DNA of 64,000 nucleotides from Streptomyces sp. Z26 (GCF_003665095.1 NZ_RCHV01000002.1:1745501-1809500); one strand, 5' to 3'; shown: positions 1 to 9,294, counted from the stretch's first letter. The notes: generated by a model not told the origin, from the sequence alone. Made by a program: numbers and translations.

Positions 1-1
1 G

Positions 2-337
2 AGGAACCTGGTCGGCCCGGAGGCCGACGCGCTCGATCTGGGTGCGGTGTTCCGCGCCCTCGCCGACGAGCACCGTCGTTCGGTGATGACGGAGTTGGCC
101 GCCGACCACGGCGACGCCGAACGGGGCTGCAACTCGTTCGCTCTGCCGATCTCGAAGCAGACCCAGACCCACCACTTCCGGGTCCTGCGCGAGGCGGGTC
201 TCATCGACGAGATCGACTACGGCAACCGCAAGGGCATCCGACTACGGCGCGCGGACATCGAGAGGAGATTCCCCGGGCTGCTCACGCTCCTGGACGCGGA
301 GTCCCCCGGCGGGCACTCGTCCTCGCCGCCCGGTTGA
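2..337 (+). CDS. ArsR-family HTH regulator, 5' end cut by window
   Basis: The reading frame is open from the first bases of the window (RNLVGPEADALDLGAVF...), so the true start is probably upstream; GTG at 47 is only the first internal start codon. The visible part is a winged helix typical of ArsR/SmtB regulators: an early FRALADEHRRSVMTEL helix pair, then the recognition-helix region SKQTQTHHFRVLREAGLI and a wing with IDYGNRKGIRLRRADIE. No metal-binding cysteine pair typical of metal sensors is visible; the single Cys is in ERGCNSF. It probably represses a promoter outside the window. It is transcribed towards the radical SAM gene, and a strong dyad separates the two. Confidence 0.7.
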   Translation, partial: RNLVGPEADALDLGAVFRALADEHRRSVMTELAADHGDAERGCNSFALPISKQTQTHHFRVLREAGLIDEIDYGNRKGIRLRRADIERRFPGLLTLLDAESPGGHSSSPPG

Positions 338-361
338 GCGCACCGGAATGAGTCGCCCCCG

Positions 362-410
362 AACGACGACCGCCCCCGAACTTCGCGGAAGTTCGGGGGC
401 GGTCGTCGTT
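362..410. terminator. Perfect 23-bp inverted repeat between convergent genes
   Basis: Arms 362-384 and 388-410 are exact reverse complements with a 3-nt loop (GCG). There is no T-run after either arm, as is usual for actinomycete terminators. It lies between the converging ends of the ArsR gene and the radical SAM gene, so it can act in both directions. Confidence 0.8.
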
Positions 411-424
411 CCCGCTGGGACAGG

Positions 425-2356
425 TCACGAACCGTTCTTGACCGTCAACGGCAGCAGCTTCTTGCCCGTCGGGCCGATCTGGATGTCGAGGTCGAGCTGC
501 GGGCAGACGCCGCAGTCGAAGCACGGCGTCCAGCGGCAGTCCTCGACCTCGACCTCCTCCAGGGCGTCCTGCCAGTCCTCCCAGAGCCAGTCCTTGTCGA
601 GGCCCGAGTCCAGGTGGTCCCAGGGCAGGACCTCCTCGTACGTGCGCTCCCGCGTCGTGTACCAGTCGACGTCCACGCCCTGCGGCGGCAGCGCCTTCGC
701 GGCGGACTCCATCCACAGGTCGTAGCTGAAGTACTCGCGCCAGCCGTCGAAGCGGCCCCCGCGCTCGTACACCTCGCGGATCACCGCGCCCACGCGGCGG
801 TCGCCGCGGGAGAGGAGGCCCTCGACGATGCCGGGCTTGCCGTCGTGGTAGCGGAAGCCGATGGAGCGGCCGTACTTCTTGTCGCCGCGGATCGCGTCCC
901 GCAGCTTGCCGAGGCGCGCGTCGGTGTCCTCCACGGACAGTTGCGGCGCCCACTGGAACGGGGTGTGCGGCTTGGGTACGAAGCCGCCGATGGAGACGGT
1001 GCAGCGGATGTCGTTCGAACGGGACACCTCGCGGCCCTTGGCGATGACGCGGGTCGCCATGTCGGCGATCTGGAGGACGTCCTCGTCGGTCTCGGTGGGC
1101 AGGCCGCACATGAAGTACAGCTTCACCTGCCGCCAGCCGTTGCCGTACGCGGTGGCGACGGTGCGGATCAGGTCCTCCTCCGAGACCATCTTGTTGATGA
1201 CCTTGCGGATGCGTTCGCTGCCGCCCTCGGGCGCGAAGGTGAGGCCGGAGCGGCGGCCGTTGCGGGTCAGCTCGTTGGCGAGGTCGATGTTGAAGGCGTC
1301 GACGCGGGTGGAGGGGAGGGACAGGCCGATCTTGTCCTCCTCGTACCGGTCCGCGAGCCCCTTCGCGACGTCCGCGATCTCCGAGTGGTCGGCGGAGGAG
1401 AGCGACAGCAGGCCGACCTCCTCGAAGCCCGTGCTCTTCAGGCCCTTCTCGACCATGTCACCGATACCGGTGATGCTGCGCTCCCGCACCGGCCGGGTGA
1501 TCATGCCCGCCTGGCAGAAGCGGCAGCCGCGCGTGCAGCCGCGGAAGATCTCCACGGACATCCGCTCGTGCACGGTCTCCGCGAGCGGCACCAGCGGCTG
1601 CTTCGGGTACGGCCACTCGTCGAGGTCCATGACGGTGTGCTTGGAGACGCGCCACGGGACACCCGAACGGTTGGGCACGACGCGGGAGATGCGGGAGTCC
1701 GGCAGGTACTCGACGTCGTAGAAGCGGGGCACGTACACCATCCCCGTACGCGCCAGGCGCAGCAGCAGCTCGTCGCGGCCACCGGGGCGGTCCTCCGCCT
1801 TCCACGCGCGGATGATCTCGGTGACCTCCAGTACGGCCTGCTCGCCGTCACCGACGATCGCGCAGTCGATGAAGTCCGCGACGGGCTCCGGGTTGAACGC
1901 CGCGTGCCCGCCCGCGATCACCAGCGGGTGGTCCTCCGTACGGTCGCGGGACTCCAGCGGGACGCCGGACAGTTCCAGCGCGGTGAGGAGGTTGGTGTAG
2001 CCCAGCTCCGTGGCGAACGAGACGCCGAGCACGTCGAACGCGCCGACCGGCCGGTGCCCGTCCACGGTGAACTGCGGGACGCCGTGCTCCCGCATCAGCG
2101 CCTCCAGGTCCGGCCACACGCTGTACGTGCGTTCCGCGAGGACGCCGTCGCGCTCGTTCAGCACCTCGTAGAGGATCATGACGCCCTGGTTGGGCAGCCC
2201 CACCTCGTACGCGTCGGGGTACATCAGCGCCCAGCGGACCTCGGCGGCGTCCCAGTCCTTGACGGTGGAGTTCAGCTCGCCGCCGACGTACTGGATCGGC
2301 TTCTGGACGTGCGGGAGGAGGGCCTCCAGGCGCGGGAAGACCGACTCGACTGGCAT
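425..2356 (-). CDS. Radical SAM protein, B12-binding-like (TIGR03960 type)
   Basis: A protein of 643 aa. The radical SAM cluster motif CxxxCxxC is at Cys274, Cys278 and Cys281 (FRGCTRGCRFCQAG). The N-terminal third, with YPDAYEVGLPNQG and a later GVSFATELGYTN, resembles the B12-binding-like part of this family. A second Cys group (CRWTPCFDCGVCPQ) lies near the C-terminus and may bind another cluster. The ATG at 2356 is chosen because it follows GAGGAACC; the open frame runs further upstream without family similarity. In actinobacteria this family usually sits next to a DUF2344 partner and RNase E, and its substrate is unknown. Here the next gene downstream is instead a convergent ArsR gene. 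Confidence 0.85.
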   Translation of the reverse strand: MPVESVFPRLEALLPHVQKPIQYVGGELNSTVKDWDAAEVRWALMYPDAYEVGLPNQGVMILYEVLNERDGVLAERTYSVWPDLEALMREHGVPQFTVDGHRPVGAFDVLGVSFATELGYTNLLTALELSGVPLESRDRTEDHPLVIAGGHAAFNPEPVADFIDCAIVGDGEQAVLEVTEIIRAWKAEDRPGGRDELLLRLARTGMVYVPRFYDVEYLPDSRISRVVPNRSGVPWRVSKHTVMDLDEWPYPKQPLVPLAETVHERMSVEIFRGCTRGCRFCQAGMITRPVRERSITGIGDMVEKGLKSTGFEEVGLLSLSSADHSEIADVAKGLADRYEEDKIGLSLPSTRVDAFNIDLANELTRNGRRSGLTFAPEGGSERIRKVINKMVSEEDLIRTVATAYGNGWRQVKLYFMCGLPTETDEDVLQIADMATRVIAKGREVSRSNDIRCTVSIGGFVPKPHTPFQWAPQLSVEDTDARLGKLRDAIRGDKKYGRSIGFRYHDGKPGIVEGLLSRGDRRVGAVIREVYERGGRFDGWREYFSYDLWMESAAKALPPQGVDVDWYTTRERTYEEVLPWDHLDSGLDKDWLWEDWQDALEEVEVEDCRWTPCFDCGVCPQLDLDIQIGPTGKKLLPLTVKNGS

Positions 2357-2473
2357 GGGTGGTTCCTCGGATCGGGGGGCTTCGGAGCAGGGGCTGTCGT
2401 GAGGCTGTCGTTCGGGGTGGCCATCCAGCCTAACGCGGCGGCGGCGCCCGCCCGGCGGCCCCACCGGTGGGCG

Positions 2474-4045
2474 TCAGAGCGGGGCGGCGTCCGCGACCTT
2501 CCGCCAGAGGGCGGGCAGTTCCCGCTCGTACTCCTCCGCGAGGGCGCGCTCACTCGCGTACAGCATCCCGTACGTGAACGTCTCCTCCCCCGCCGCGTGC
2601 GCCTCCCTCGCGACCCGTTCCAGGGCCTCGCGGGCGACGACGCCGTCCTGGTGCTCACCGAGCAGGTCCTGGACCCGGGTCATCCGCTTCTGCTGCCGCT
2701 TGGCGTCCTTGCCGAGGGCGGGCCGGGCGGCCTCCGCGGCGTAGCGGGCGCGTTTGGCGGCCTTGCGCGCCTCGTGGAGGGCGGTGTCGCGCTCCGGCCC
2801 GGCGGGGGTGGCGAGGGCGCGGCCGACGCGGGTGGCGAGCCGGTCGAAGTCGCGGGTGACGGCCTTGGCGGTGGCCTTCGCGGCGGGCCGGGACGCCTTG
2901 GGGCGCAGCGGCGGTTCGCGCAGGAGGGCGTCGAGGGCGTCGAGCAGCGCGAGGTAGCGGGCGCCGTCCAGGGTGGCGGCGAGCGGGGGCCGCTCCCCGG
3001 TCGGGGCCGCGGGCGCGAGGAGCCGGGCGCGTACGGGAGCGAGCCGTACGGGGCCGGGCTGGAGGCCCTGCGGCAGCTCCGCGAGCCGTTCGGTGAGGCG
3101 GGCGGTGAGCACCTCGTGGTCCCGGTCGACGCCCAACTCCCCGGCGAGCCACTTCAGTTCGGCGCGCAGCGGGTCGGTGGCCGCGCGGTCCAGCACCCGC
3201 CGGTACGAGCGGAAGCAGCTGCGCAGCCGCCGGGTGGCGACGCGCATGCGGTGCACGGCGTCGGGGAGTCCGCGGCGTACGGCGGGGTCGAGGAAGACGA
3301 GCGCGTCGCGCTGGGCGCGTACGTAGTGCAGGACGTGCTCCCCGGCGGTGGGCCCCGGATCGCCGTACGGCCGGGGCGGTTTGACGGGGTGGACGACCTC
3401 GCCGTGCGCCTCCGTCCCGGCGGCGGAGCCGTCGGGGGCGCCGGTCTCGGCGAGCGCGCGGGCGAGCTTCGACGTGTCGGGGGCGCGTCGTACGCCCGCC
3501 GCGCGCAGCCGCTTCCCGATCCGGTCGAGGAGCTTCGCGGGGGCGCCCTCCGCCGACTCCGTCTCGATCTCCGTCCAGGCGGCGGTGCCGCCGCCCGGCA
3601 GCCGTTCGGCGCGCACCCGGTCCACGGCGACCTCGACGAGGAGGGCGCCGGAGGCGTCGAGCAGGTGCAGTACGCGGCGTTCGGTGCGGAGCCGCATCAC
3701 CGGGACGAGGGGCTCCTCGCGGACCCGGGAGCGTACGAGGGCGGTGAGCGCGGCCGGTACGTCCCCGGACGTGGGTCCGCCGGAGAGCGGTTCGCGGATC
3801 TCGTCCCGTACGCCCGGCTCGACCGGCAGCTTCAGGTGCCAGCCGTCGTCGCCACCGCCGGTGCGGCGGCGCAGGGTGACGCCGTCGGCGGCCAGGCGAC
3901 CGGCCGCGGTGTCGAAGTAGGTCGCGTCGAGCCGCACCGTGCCCTGCTCGACGGCGGTCCCCACGCCCCGTACGAGGAGGTCGGGGAGGGTCGTGTCGTC
4001 GTCGGCCGCGTACTTCCGTTCGGTCTCTCGCACCACATCCGCCAT
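2474..4045 (-). CDS. CYTH and CHAD domain protein
   Basis: A protein of 523 aa. The N-terminal CYTH domain (about 1-195) opens with the ExExK signature (ETERKYA), the fold of triphosphate tunnel enzymes such as thiamine triphosphatase and class IV adenylate cyclase. The CHAD domain (about 225-510) is helical, with conserved basic and His-containing helices such as HRMRVATRRLRS and HEARKAAKRARYAAEA; CHAD domains bind polyphosphate. The pairing suggests triphosphate or polyphosphate metabolism in the cytoplasm, but the reaction is not shown by sequence. There is no Shine-Dalgarno sequence before ATG 4045. Instead a TACGTT box ends six bases upstream with TTGCGG 17 bp further up, so the mRNA is probably leaderless. 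Confidence 0.85.
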   Translation of the reverse strand: MADVVRETERKYAADDDTTLPDLLVRGVGTAVEQGTVRLDATYFDTAAGRLAADGVTLRRRTGGGDDGWHLKLPVEPGVRDEIREPLSGGPTSGDVPAALTALVRSRVREEPLVPVMRLRTERRVLHLLDASGALLVEVAVDRVRAERLPGGGTAAWTEIETESAEGAPAKLLDRIGKRLRAAGVRRAPDTSKLARALAETGAPDGSAAGTEAHGEVVHPVKPPRPYGDPGPTAGEHVLHYVRAQRDALVFLDPAVRRGLPDAVHRMRVATRRLRSCFRSYRRVLDRAATDPLRAELKWLAGELGVDRDHEVLTARLTERLAELPQGLQPGPVRLAPVRARLLAPAAPTGERPPLAATLDGARYLALLDALDALLREPPLRPKASRPAAKATAKAVTRDFDRLATRVGRALATPAGPERDTALHEARKAAKRARYAAEAARPALGKDAKRQQKRMTRVQDLLGEHQDGVVAREALERVAREAHAAGEETFTYGMLYASERALAEEYERELPALWRKVADAAPL

Positions 4046-4051
4046 CCCGCG

Positions 4052-4080
4052 AACGTAATCGGGGGATCGCCGCTCCGCAA
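4052..4080 (-). promoter_or_regulatory. Promoter of the CYTH/CHAD gene, leaderless type
   Basis: On the minus strand, -35 TTGCGG (4075-4080) and -10 TACGTT (4052-4057) are separated by 17 bp. The ATG begins 7 nt after the -10 box, where transcription would start. This is inferred from spacing and from the lack of a ribosome binding site. Confidence 0.5.
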
Positions 4081-4133
4081 TGCGCCCATCTGCCCTGTTT
4101 GCCGCCGGGCGACCGTGGAAGACCCCGCGCGGG

Positions 4134-5333
4134 CTACGCCGAAACCGGCCGCTGCACCTTGATCGACTGGAGGAGTCCGACCGCGATCCACACGGCGAAC
4201 ATCGAGGTGCCGCCGTACGACACGAAGGGCAGCGGCAGTCCCGCGACGGGCATGATGCCGAGGGTCATGCCGATGTTCTCGAACGTCTGGAACGCGAGCC
4301 AGGCGATGACACCGGCGGCCACGATCGTCCCGTACAGCTCCGTGGTCTCGCGCGCGATGGCGCACGCGCGCCACAGCACGACGCCCATGAGCAGGATGAT
4401 GAGGCCGCCGCCGATGAAGCCCAACTCCTCGCCCGCGACGGTGAAGATGAAGTCCGTCTGCTGCTCGGGCACGAACTGGCCGGTGGTCTGCGTGCCCTCG
4501 AAGAGGCCCTTGCCGCCGAGCCCGCCCGAACCGATCGCGATCCGCGCCTGGTTGGTGTTGTAGCCGACGCCCGCGGGGTCGAGGGCGGGGTTGGCGAACG
4601 CGGCGAAGCGGTTGATCTGGTACTCGTCGAGGATGCCCAGCATCCACACCGCGACGGCGCCGGACGCGCCCGCCGCGACGAGGCCGACGATCCAGCGGTT
4701 GGAGGCGCCGGAGGCGAGGAGGACGCCGAGGACGACCACGACGAGGACCATGACGGAGCCCAGGTCGGGCATGAGCATGATGACGAGGACCGGTACGGCG
4801 GCCAGGGCCAGGGCCTGCACCACCGTGCGGTGGTCGGGGTGGTCACGGTCACCGGCGTCGACGCGGGCGGCCAGCAGCATGGCCATGCCCAGGATGATGG
4901 TGATCTTGAGGAACTCGGCGGGCTGGATGGAGAATCCCGCGCCGAGCTGGATCCAGGCGCGCTGTCCGTTGATGGTCGCGCCCAACGGCGTCAGCACCAG
5001 CAACGCGAGGAGCACGGAGATCCCGTACAGCACCGGCACGGCGCCGCGCAGCCTGCGGTGGCCGACCCAGATGGTGACGCCCATCAGCGCGATGCCGATG
5101 AAGAAGAACAGGGCGTGCCGCAGCAGGAAGTACTGCGGGTCGCCCTGGTTGATCTCCGTACGGTTCCGGGTGGCCGACCAGACGAGCAGCGCGCCGACGG
5201 CGGACAGCCCGGCGGCGGCGAGCAGCAGCAGCCAGTCGAGCCGCCAGGCGACGGAGCCGCGCGCGGTGAGGCGGTGCCAGGTGGAGGCGTTCTGCGGTCC
5301 GTAGCGGCCGAGCGGGTAGGAGTGGGTGCTCAC
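4134..5333 (-). CDS. rodA: RodA, SEDS peptidoglycan polymerase
   Basis: A protein of 399 aa of the FtsW/RodA/SpoVE family with about ten hydrophobic segments. The family signature region GLGGKGLFEGTQTTGQFVPEQQTDFIFT is present in the second half, followed by EELGFIG. RodA is the glycosyltransferase that polymerises lipid II in lateral wall or spore wall synthesis, working with PBP2 in the membrane. It is the last gene of the mre operon. Its GTG start overlaps the TGA of the PBP2 gene (GTGA), which points to coupled translation in fixed ratio. The family member in Streptomyces is also called Sfr. Confidence 0.95.
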   Translation of the reverse strand: MSTHSYPLGRYGPQNASTWHRLTARGSVAWRLDWLLLLAAAGLSAVGALLVWSATRNRTEINQGDPQYFLLRHALFFFIGIALMGVTIWVGHRRLRGAVPVLYGISVLLALLVLTPLGATINGQRAWIQLGAGFSIQPAEFLKITIILGMAMLLAARVDAGDRDHPDHRTVVQALALAAVPVLVIMLMPDLGSVMVLVVVVLGVLLASGASNRWIVGLVAAGASGAVAVWMLGILDEYQINRFAAFANPALDPAGVGYNTNQARIAIGSGGLGGKGLFEGTQTTGQFVPEQQTDFIFTVAGEELGFIGGGLIILLMGVVLWRACAIARETTELYGTIVAAGVIAWLAFQTFENIGMTLGIMPVAGLPLPFVSYGGTSMFAVWIAVGLLQSIKVQRPVSA

Positions 5334-7489
5334 TCGACGGTCTCCTCGGCCTTCCCGGACGCCTCGGCGGCCCGCTTCTTCTCCCGCGCGGCGAACTTCT
5401 CGTCCTTCCGCGCCTGGATCTGCCCGTCCCGGTCGATCTTCGGCAGGGCCTTCTCCGGCTCCGGGAGGAGCGCGTTCGCCGGGTTCTGCTTGCCCTTGGC
5501 GTCGACGCCGTAGAGCGCGTTGTAGATGTTGCGGACGGCGGGCCCGGAGGCGCCGGAGCCGGTGCCGCCCTGGGAGATCGTCATGACGACCGTGTAGTCC
5601 TCGGTGTACGTGGCGAACCAGGACGTGGTCTGCTTGCCCGCTACCTCGGCCGTACCGGTCTTGGCGTGCATCGGGATCTTCTTCTGCGGCCAGCCCTCGA
5701 ACCGCCAGGCGGCGGTGCCGCGGGTGGCGACGCCCGCGAGGGCCTTGTCGATCTCCTTCAGCTCGGCCTTGCTGACGGGGAGCTTGCCGTGCGACTTCGG
5801 CTTGATCTCCTCGACCTCGGTGCCCTCGGGGTTGACGACGGCCTTGCCGAGGCTCGGGTCGTAGAGCGTGCCGCCGTTGCTGATCGCGGCGTAGATCGTC
5901 GCCATCTGGATCGGGGTGACGAGCGTGTCGCCCTGGCCGATGGAGTAGTTGACGCTGTCACCGGCGCGCATCTTCATGCCGGAGACGCAGTTCTCCTTGG
6001 CGATCTTGTCGGCGTACGTCTTCGGGTCCTTGATCTTGCACCAGCTGTCCTTGTTGGCCTTCCAGTAGTCCTTCTTCCACTGGCGGTCCGGGACGCGGCC
6101 GGGGACCTCGTTCGGCACGTCGATCCCGGTCTCCTTGCCGAGGCCGAACTCGTGCGCCATCTCGTAGAACCAGTCGTTGGCCTTCTTGTTCGGCGTCATC
6201 CCGCCGTCCTTCTTCCACTGCTCGTGCGCGATGCGGTAGAAGACGGTGTCGCAGGAGACCTCCAGGGCACGGCCGAGGTTGATCGCGCCGTGGCTCTCGG
6301 ACTCGAAGTTCTTGAAGACCTGGCCGCCGATGTTGTACGACGACGAGCAGTCGAACCGGTCGTTGAAGCTGTGGCCCGCCTTGAGCGAGGCGGCGGTGGA
6401 GATGACCTTGAAGATCGAGCCGGGCGCGGCCTGCCCCTGTATGGCCCGGTTGATCAGCGGGTAGTTGGACTCCTTGCCGGTGAGGCGCTGGTAGTCCTTG
6501 GCGTCGATGCCGCCGACCCAGTCGTTGGGGTCGTACTCGGGGTTGGACGCCATCGAGACGACCCGCCCGGTCTTGGACTCCAGGACGACGACGGCGCCCG
6601 CGTCGGCCTCGTAGTTCCGGCCGGTGTTGCGGTCGTTCTGCTTGCGGGCCTCCTCCATCGCCTTCTTCAGCTCCTTCTCGGCGACCGCCTGGACCCGCGA
6701 GTCCATGCTGGTGACGAGGCTGGAGCCGGGCTCGGCCTGCTCGCTCTGGGTGCGGCCCATGACACGGCCGAGCTTGTCGACCTCGTACCGGTCGACACCG
6801 GCGTCGCCGCGCAGCGCCTTGTTGTAGCTGCGCTCCAGGCCGGAGCGGCCGATCTGGTCGGAGGAGAGGAACGGCGAGTCGCTGTCCTTGGCCTCCTCGA
6901 TCTCCTCGTCGGTGACCGGGGAGAGGTAGCCGAGGACCTGCGAGGTGTGCGAGCCGTACGGGGCCGGGTAGCGGCGTACGGCCGTGGGCTCGGCGCTGAT
7001 GCCGGGGAAGTCCTCGGCGCGCTCGCGGATCTGCATGGCCTGCTGCGCGCTGGCCTCGTCGGTGACGGGGATCGGCTGGTACGGCGAGCCGTTCCAGCAG
7101 GGCTGCGGCGTCTCCGCGTCGCACAGCCGGACCCGCATCTTCACCTCGTCGGGCTTCATCCGCAGCACCTCGGCGAGACGTTCCAGCACCACGGCGCCGT
7201 CGTCGGGCTGCTTCATCAGCTCGGTGCGGTTCGCGGTGACGACGAGACGGGTCTCGTTGTCCGCGATGGGCACACCGCGCGCGTCGAGGATGGAACCGCG
7301 GACGGCGGGTTGGACGACCTGCTGGACGTGGTTCCCGGCGGCCTCCTCCTGGTACTCCGCGCCGTTGCGCACCTGGAGATACCACAACCGGCCGCCCAGG
7401 GTCAGCAGCAGGGAGAACACCAGGATCTGGATCGCGACCAGCCGGATGGTCACCCGTGGGGTGCGTCCGGTCTCCGGGATGTTGCTCAC
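5330..7489 (-). CDS. mrdA: Penicillin-binding protein 2, class B transpeptidase
   Basis: A protein of 719 aa with a short cytoplasmic N-terminus, one membrane anchor (about 16-36), a dimerisation domain and a transpeptidase domain. The three catalytic motifs are visible: SxxK at Ser358-Lys361 (PGSIFK), SxN at Ser512 (SVN) and KTG at Lys610 (HAKTGTAEV). It cross-links peptidoglycan outside the membrane as partner of RodA. A charged Lys/Glu/Ala tail of about 50 residues follows the last domain. Start GTG overlaps the stop of mreD (GTGA), and its own stop overlaps the rodA start. Confidence 0.95.
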   Translation of the reverse strand: MSNIPETGRTPRVTIRLVAIQILVFSLLLTLGGRLWYLQVRNGAEYQEEAAGNHVQQVVQPAVRGSILDARGVPIADNETRLVVTANRTELMKQPDDGAVVLERLAEVLRMKPDEVKMRVRLCDAETPQPCWNGSPYQPIPVTDEASAQQAMQIRERAEDFPGISAEPTAVRRYPAPYGSHTSQVLGYLSPVTDEEIEEAKDSDSPFLSSDQIGRSGLERSYNKALRGDAGVDRYEVDKLGRVMGRTQSEQAEPGSSLVTSMDSRVQAVAEKELKKAMEEARKQNDRNTGRNYEADAGAVVVLESKTGRVVSMASNPEYDPNDWVGGIDAKDYQRLTGKESNYPLINRAIQGQAAPGSIFKVISTAASLKAGHSFNDRFDCSSSYNIGGQVFKNFESESHGAINLGRALEVSCDTVFYRIAHEQWKKDGGMTPNKKANDWFYEMAHEFGLGKETGIDVPNEVPGRVPDRQWKKDYWKANKDSWCKIKDPKTYADKIAKENCVSGMKMRAGDSVNYSIGQGDTLVTPIQMATIYAAISNGGTLYDPSLGKAVVNPEGTEVEEIKPKSHGKLPVSKAELKEIDKALAGVATRGTAAWRFEGWPQKKIPMHAKTGTAEVAGKQTTSWFATYTEDYTVVMTISQGGTGSGASGPAVRNIYNALYGVDAKGKQNPANALLPEPEKALPKIDRDGQIQARKDEKFAAREKKRAAEASGKAEETVE

Positions 7490-8187
7490 AAGCGCTTGAC
7501 CCCCTTGATCCGTGCTGCCTTGTTACGGGTGGCGCGGCTGAGGAGCGAGCCGCGCTGCCCGCCGATCCGGGCGGGCTTGACACCGTCACGACCGCCGCCG
7601 CCCATACGGAGTCCCGTGCCCGCGACCAGCCAGCCGTACGCGCCCTCGCCCGAAGCGCTGCCCGACGCGTCGGTCGCGAGCGTGTCGCTCTCCAGCCGCC
7701 GGGCCGCCGCCATGACGAGCGGCACGGTGAACGGGGCCAGCAGCAGGTCGTACAGCGTCGCGGTGAACAGCAGCCCACCGAGGCCGACCTGACGGGCGGC
7801 GGTGTCGCCGACGAGCGCGCCCACCCCCGCGTACAGCAGCGTGGAGCTGATCGCCCCGCTGGCGACGACGAGCATGGGCACGGTCGCCGAACGGTGCTGG
7901 CCGCTCTCCGGCTTGGTGAGCCCGGCGGCGTACCCGACGACGCACAGCACGAGGGCGTAGCGGCCCACGGCGTGGTCGGCGGGGGGCGCGACGTCCGCGA
8001 GGAGCCCGGCGGCGAAGCCCACGAGGGCGCCGCCGGTGTGCCCGTAGACCATCGCGAGACCGAGGACGGTGAGGAGCAGCAGGTCCGGTACGGCGCCGGG
8101 GAGTTGGAGCCGCGCGAGGACGCTCACCTGCACCAGCAGGGCGAGCGCGACCAGCACCGCCGAGAGGAGGATTCGGTTGACTCTCAT
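7486..8187 (-). CDS. mreD: MreD, elongasome membrane protein
   Basis: A protein of 233 aa. The first 165 residues form five or so hydrophobic helices matching MreD, the small membrane partner of MreC. A basic, glycine-rich cytoplasmic tail of about 60 residues (ending KAARIKGVKRL) follows and is longer than in Gram-negative MreD. The ATG overlaps the mreC stop codon (ATGA) with GAGGA just upstream inside mreC, and the stop overlaps the PBP2 start. In Streptomyces the Mre proteins act mainly in spore-wall synthesis. Confidence 0.9.
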   Translation of the reverse strand: MRVNRILLSAVLVALALLVQVSVLARLQLPGAVPDLLLLTVLGLAMVYGHTGGALVGFAAGLLADVAPPADHAVGRYALVLCVVGYAAGLTKPESGQHRSATVPMLVVASGAISSTLLYAGVGALVGDTAARQVGLGGLLFTATLYDLLLAPFTVPLVMAAARRLESDTLATDASGSASGEGAYGWLVAGTGLRMGGGGRDGVKPARIGGQRGSLLSRATRNKAARIKGVKRL

Positions 8188-9266
8188 TCCTCGTCTCCCG
8201 TGTTCGCGTCGGGTGCGGCGCCCTGGTCCACGTCGTTCGCCTGACCGGCCGGGTCGTCGTTCCGTCCCGCCTCGTCGCCCTGCGGCGGGTCGCCCTGGGC
8301 GGGGTCGTCGGCGTTCCCCTGGCCGTTCCGGCCGTTCCGGTCCTCCTGGCCGTTCGCGCCGGGGGTCGCGGTCACGGTGACGGTCGGGGTGGGCTTGGGC
8401 TTCTCGGGCTGGGGCCGCAGGACGTTGTCCCGCGGGTCCTTGCGGGGCGCCTCCACGACCACGCCGACGATGTCGAGCTTGCTGAAGCCGACGTACGGAC
8501 GGACGCGCAGGGTCCGGGTCAGGTCCCCGCCCTGCCGCTCGACCTTGCTGACCTCACCGACCGGCACGCCGGGCACGAACGGCTTCCCGGCCTGCGAGCC
8601 GAAGGTGACGAGCCGGTCGCCGGACTTCACCTTGGCCTTGCCGTTGAGCAGCTGCACCGTGAGGGCGTTGCCGCCACGGCCGGTGGCGAAGCCCAGTTCG
8701 CGGTTGCCCTCCAGCCGGGTGCCGACGGTGAAGTCCGGGTCGTTGGCGAGCAGCACGGTGGAGGTGGAGTGGCCCGCGGTGGTGACGCGGCCGACGAGAC
8801 CGTCGCCGTTGAGCACCGTCATGTCGCGGCGGATGCCGTCGTCCGTACCGGCGTCGATGGTGACCGTCCACGAGAAGCCCTGCGTGGCTCCTATGGCGAT
8901 GACCTCGGCGGGCTTCACGCCGTATCCCCCGGCGCCCGCCGTCTTGAGGAGCTTGTCCAGCTCGCGGGCGCGGGCCCGGTTGCCGTCGGCGGAACCGGCC
9001 TCGCGCTTGAGCGTCATGATCTCCTGCTCCAGCGCCTTGATCCGGTCGTGCCGTTCGTCCGAGTCCCGTACGGCCGCGACGGCGTTGCCGACGGGGTCGA
9101 CCGCCGTCGCCACTCCTTCCTGCACTGGTCCGAATACGGACGCGGCTCCTTGCCGCGCACCGTCGAGCGGGGACTGCTCACCGCCTCTGATGTCCACCGT
9201 GATCAGTGCGAACGCGATGGAGACCAGCAGGACGAGCAGCAGCCGACTTTCTCGTGTGTCCCTCAC
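8184..9266 (-). CDS. mreC: MreC, elongasome scaffold
   Basis: A protein of 360 aa. A membrane anchor is at about 8-26, followed by a coiled coil (about 55-95, HDRIKALEQEIMTLKREAG) and the double beta-barrel MreC domain (about 105-265). From about 270 the chain is a disordered tail rich in Pro, Asp, Gln and Asn, which is unusual outside actinobacteria. MreC organises PBP2 and RodA outside the membrane. GTG 9266 is used because it gives the standard N-terminus (RDTRESRLLLVLLV); a clear Shine-Dalgarno sequence is missing. A hairpin region separates it from mreB. Confidence 0.92.
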   Translation of the reverse strand: MRDTRESRLLLVLLVSIAFALITVDIRGGEQSPLDGARQGAASVFGPVQEGVATAVDPVGNAVAAVRDSDERHDRIKALEQEIMTLKREAGSADGNRARARELDKLLKTAGAGGYGVKPAEVIAIGATQGFSWTVTIDAGTDDGIRRDMTVLNGDGLVGRVTTAGHSTSTVLLANDPDFTVGTRLEGNRELGFATGRGGNALTVQLLNGKAKVKSGDRLVTFGSQAGKPFVPGVPVGEVSKVERQGGDLTRTLRVRPYVGFSKLDIVGVVVEAPRKDPRDNVLRPQPEKPKPTPTVTVTATPGANGQEDRNGRNGQGNADDPAQGDPPQGDEAGRNDDPAGQANDVDQGAAPDANTGDEE

Positions 9267-9294
9267 GTGCGACGGCCGTGCCTTTCTCAGTCGG

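Noticed and set aside
614..4162. 1182-codon open frame on the plus strand
   Set aside because: It is the antisense shadow of the radical SAM and CYTH/CHAD genes; its product is Arg/Gly/Ala/Val-rich with no domain.
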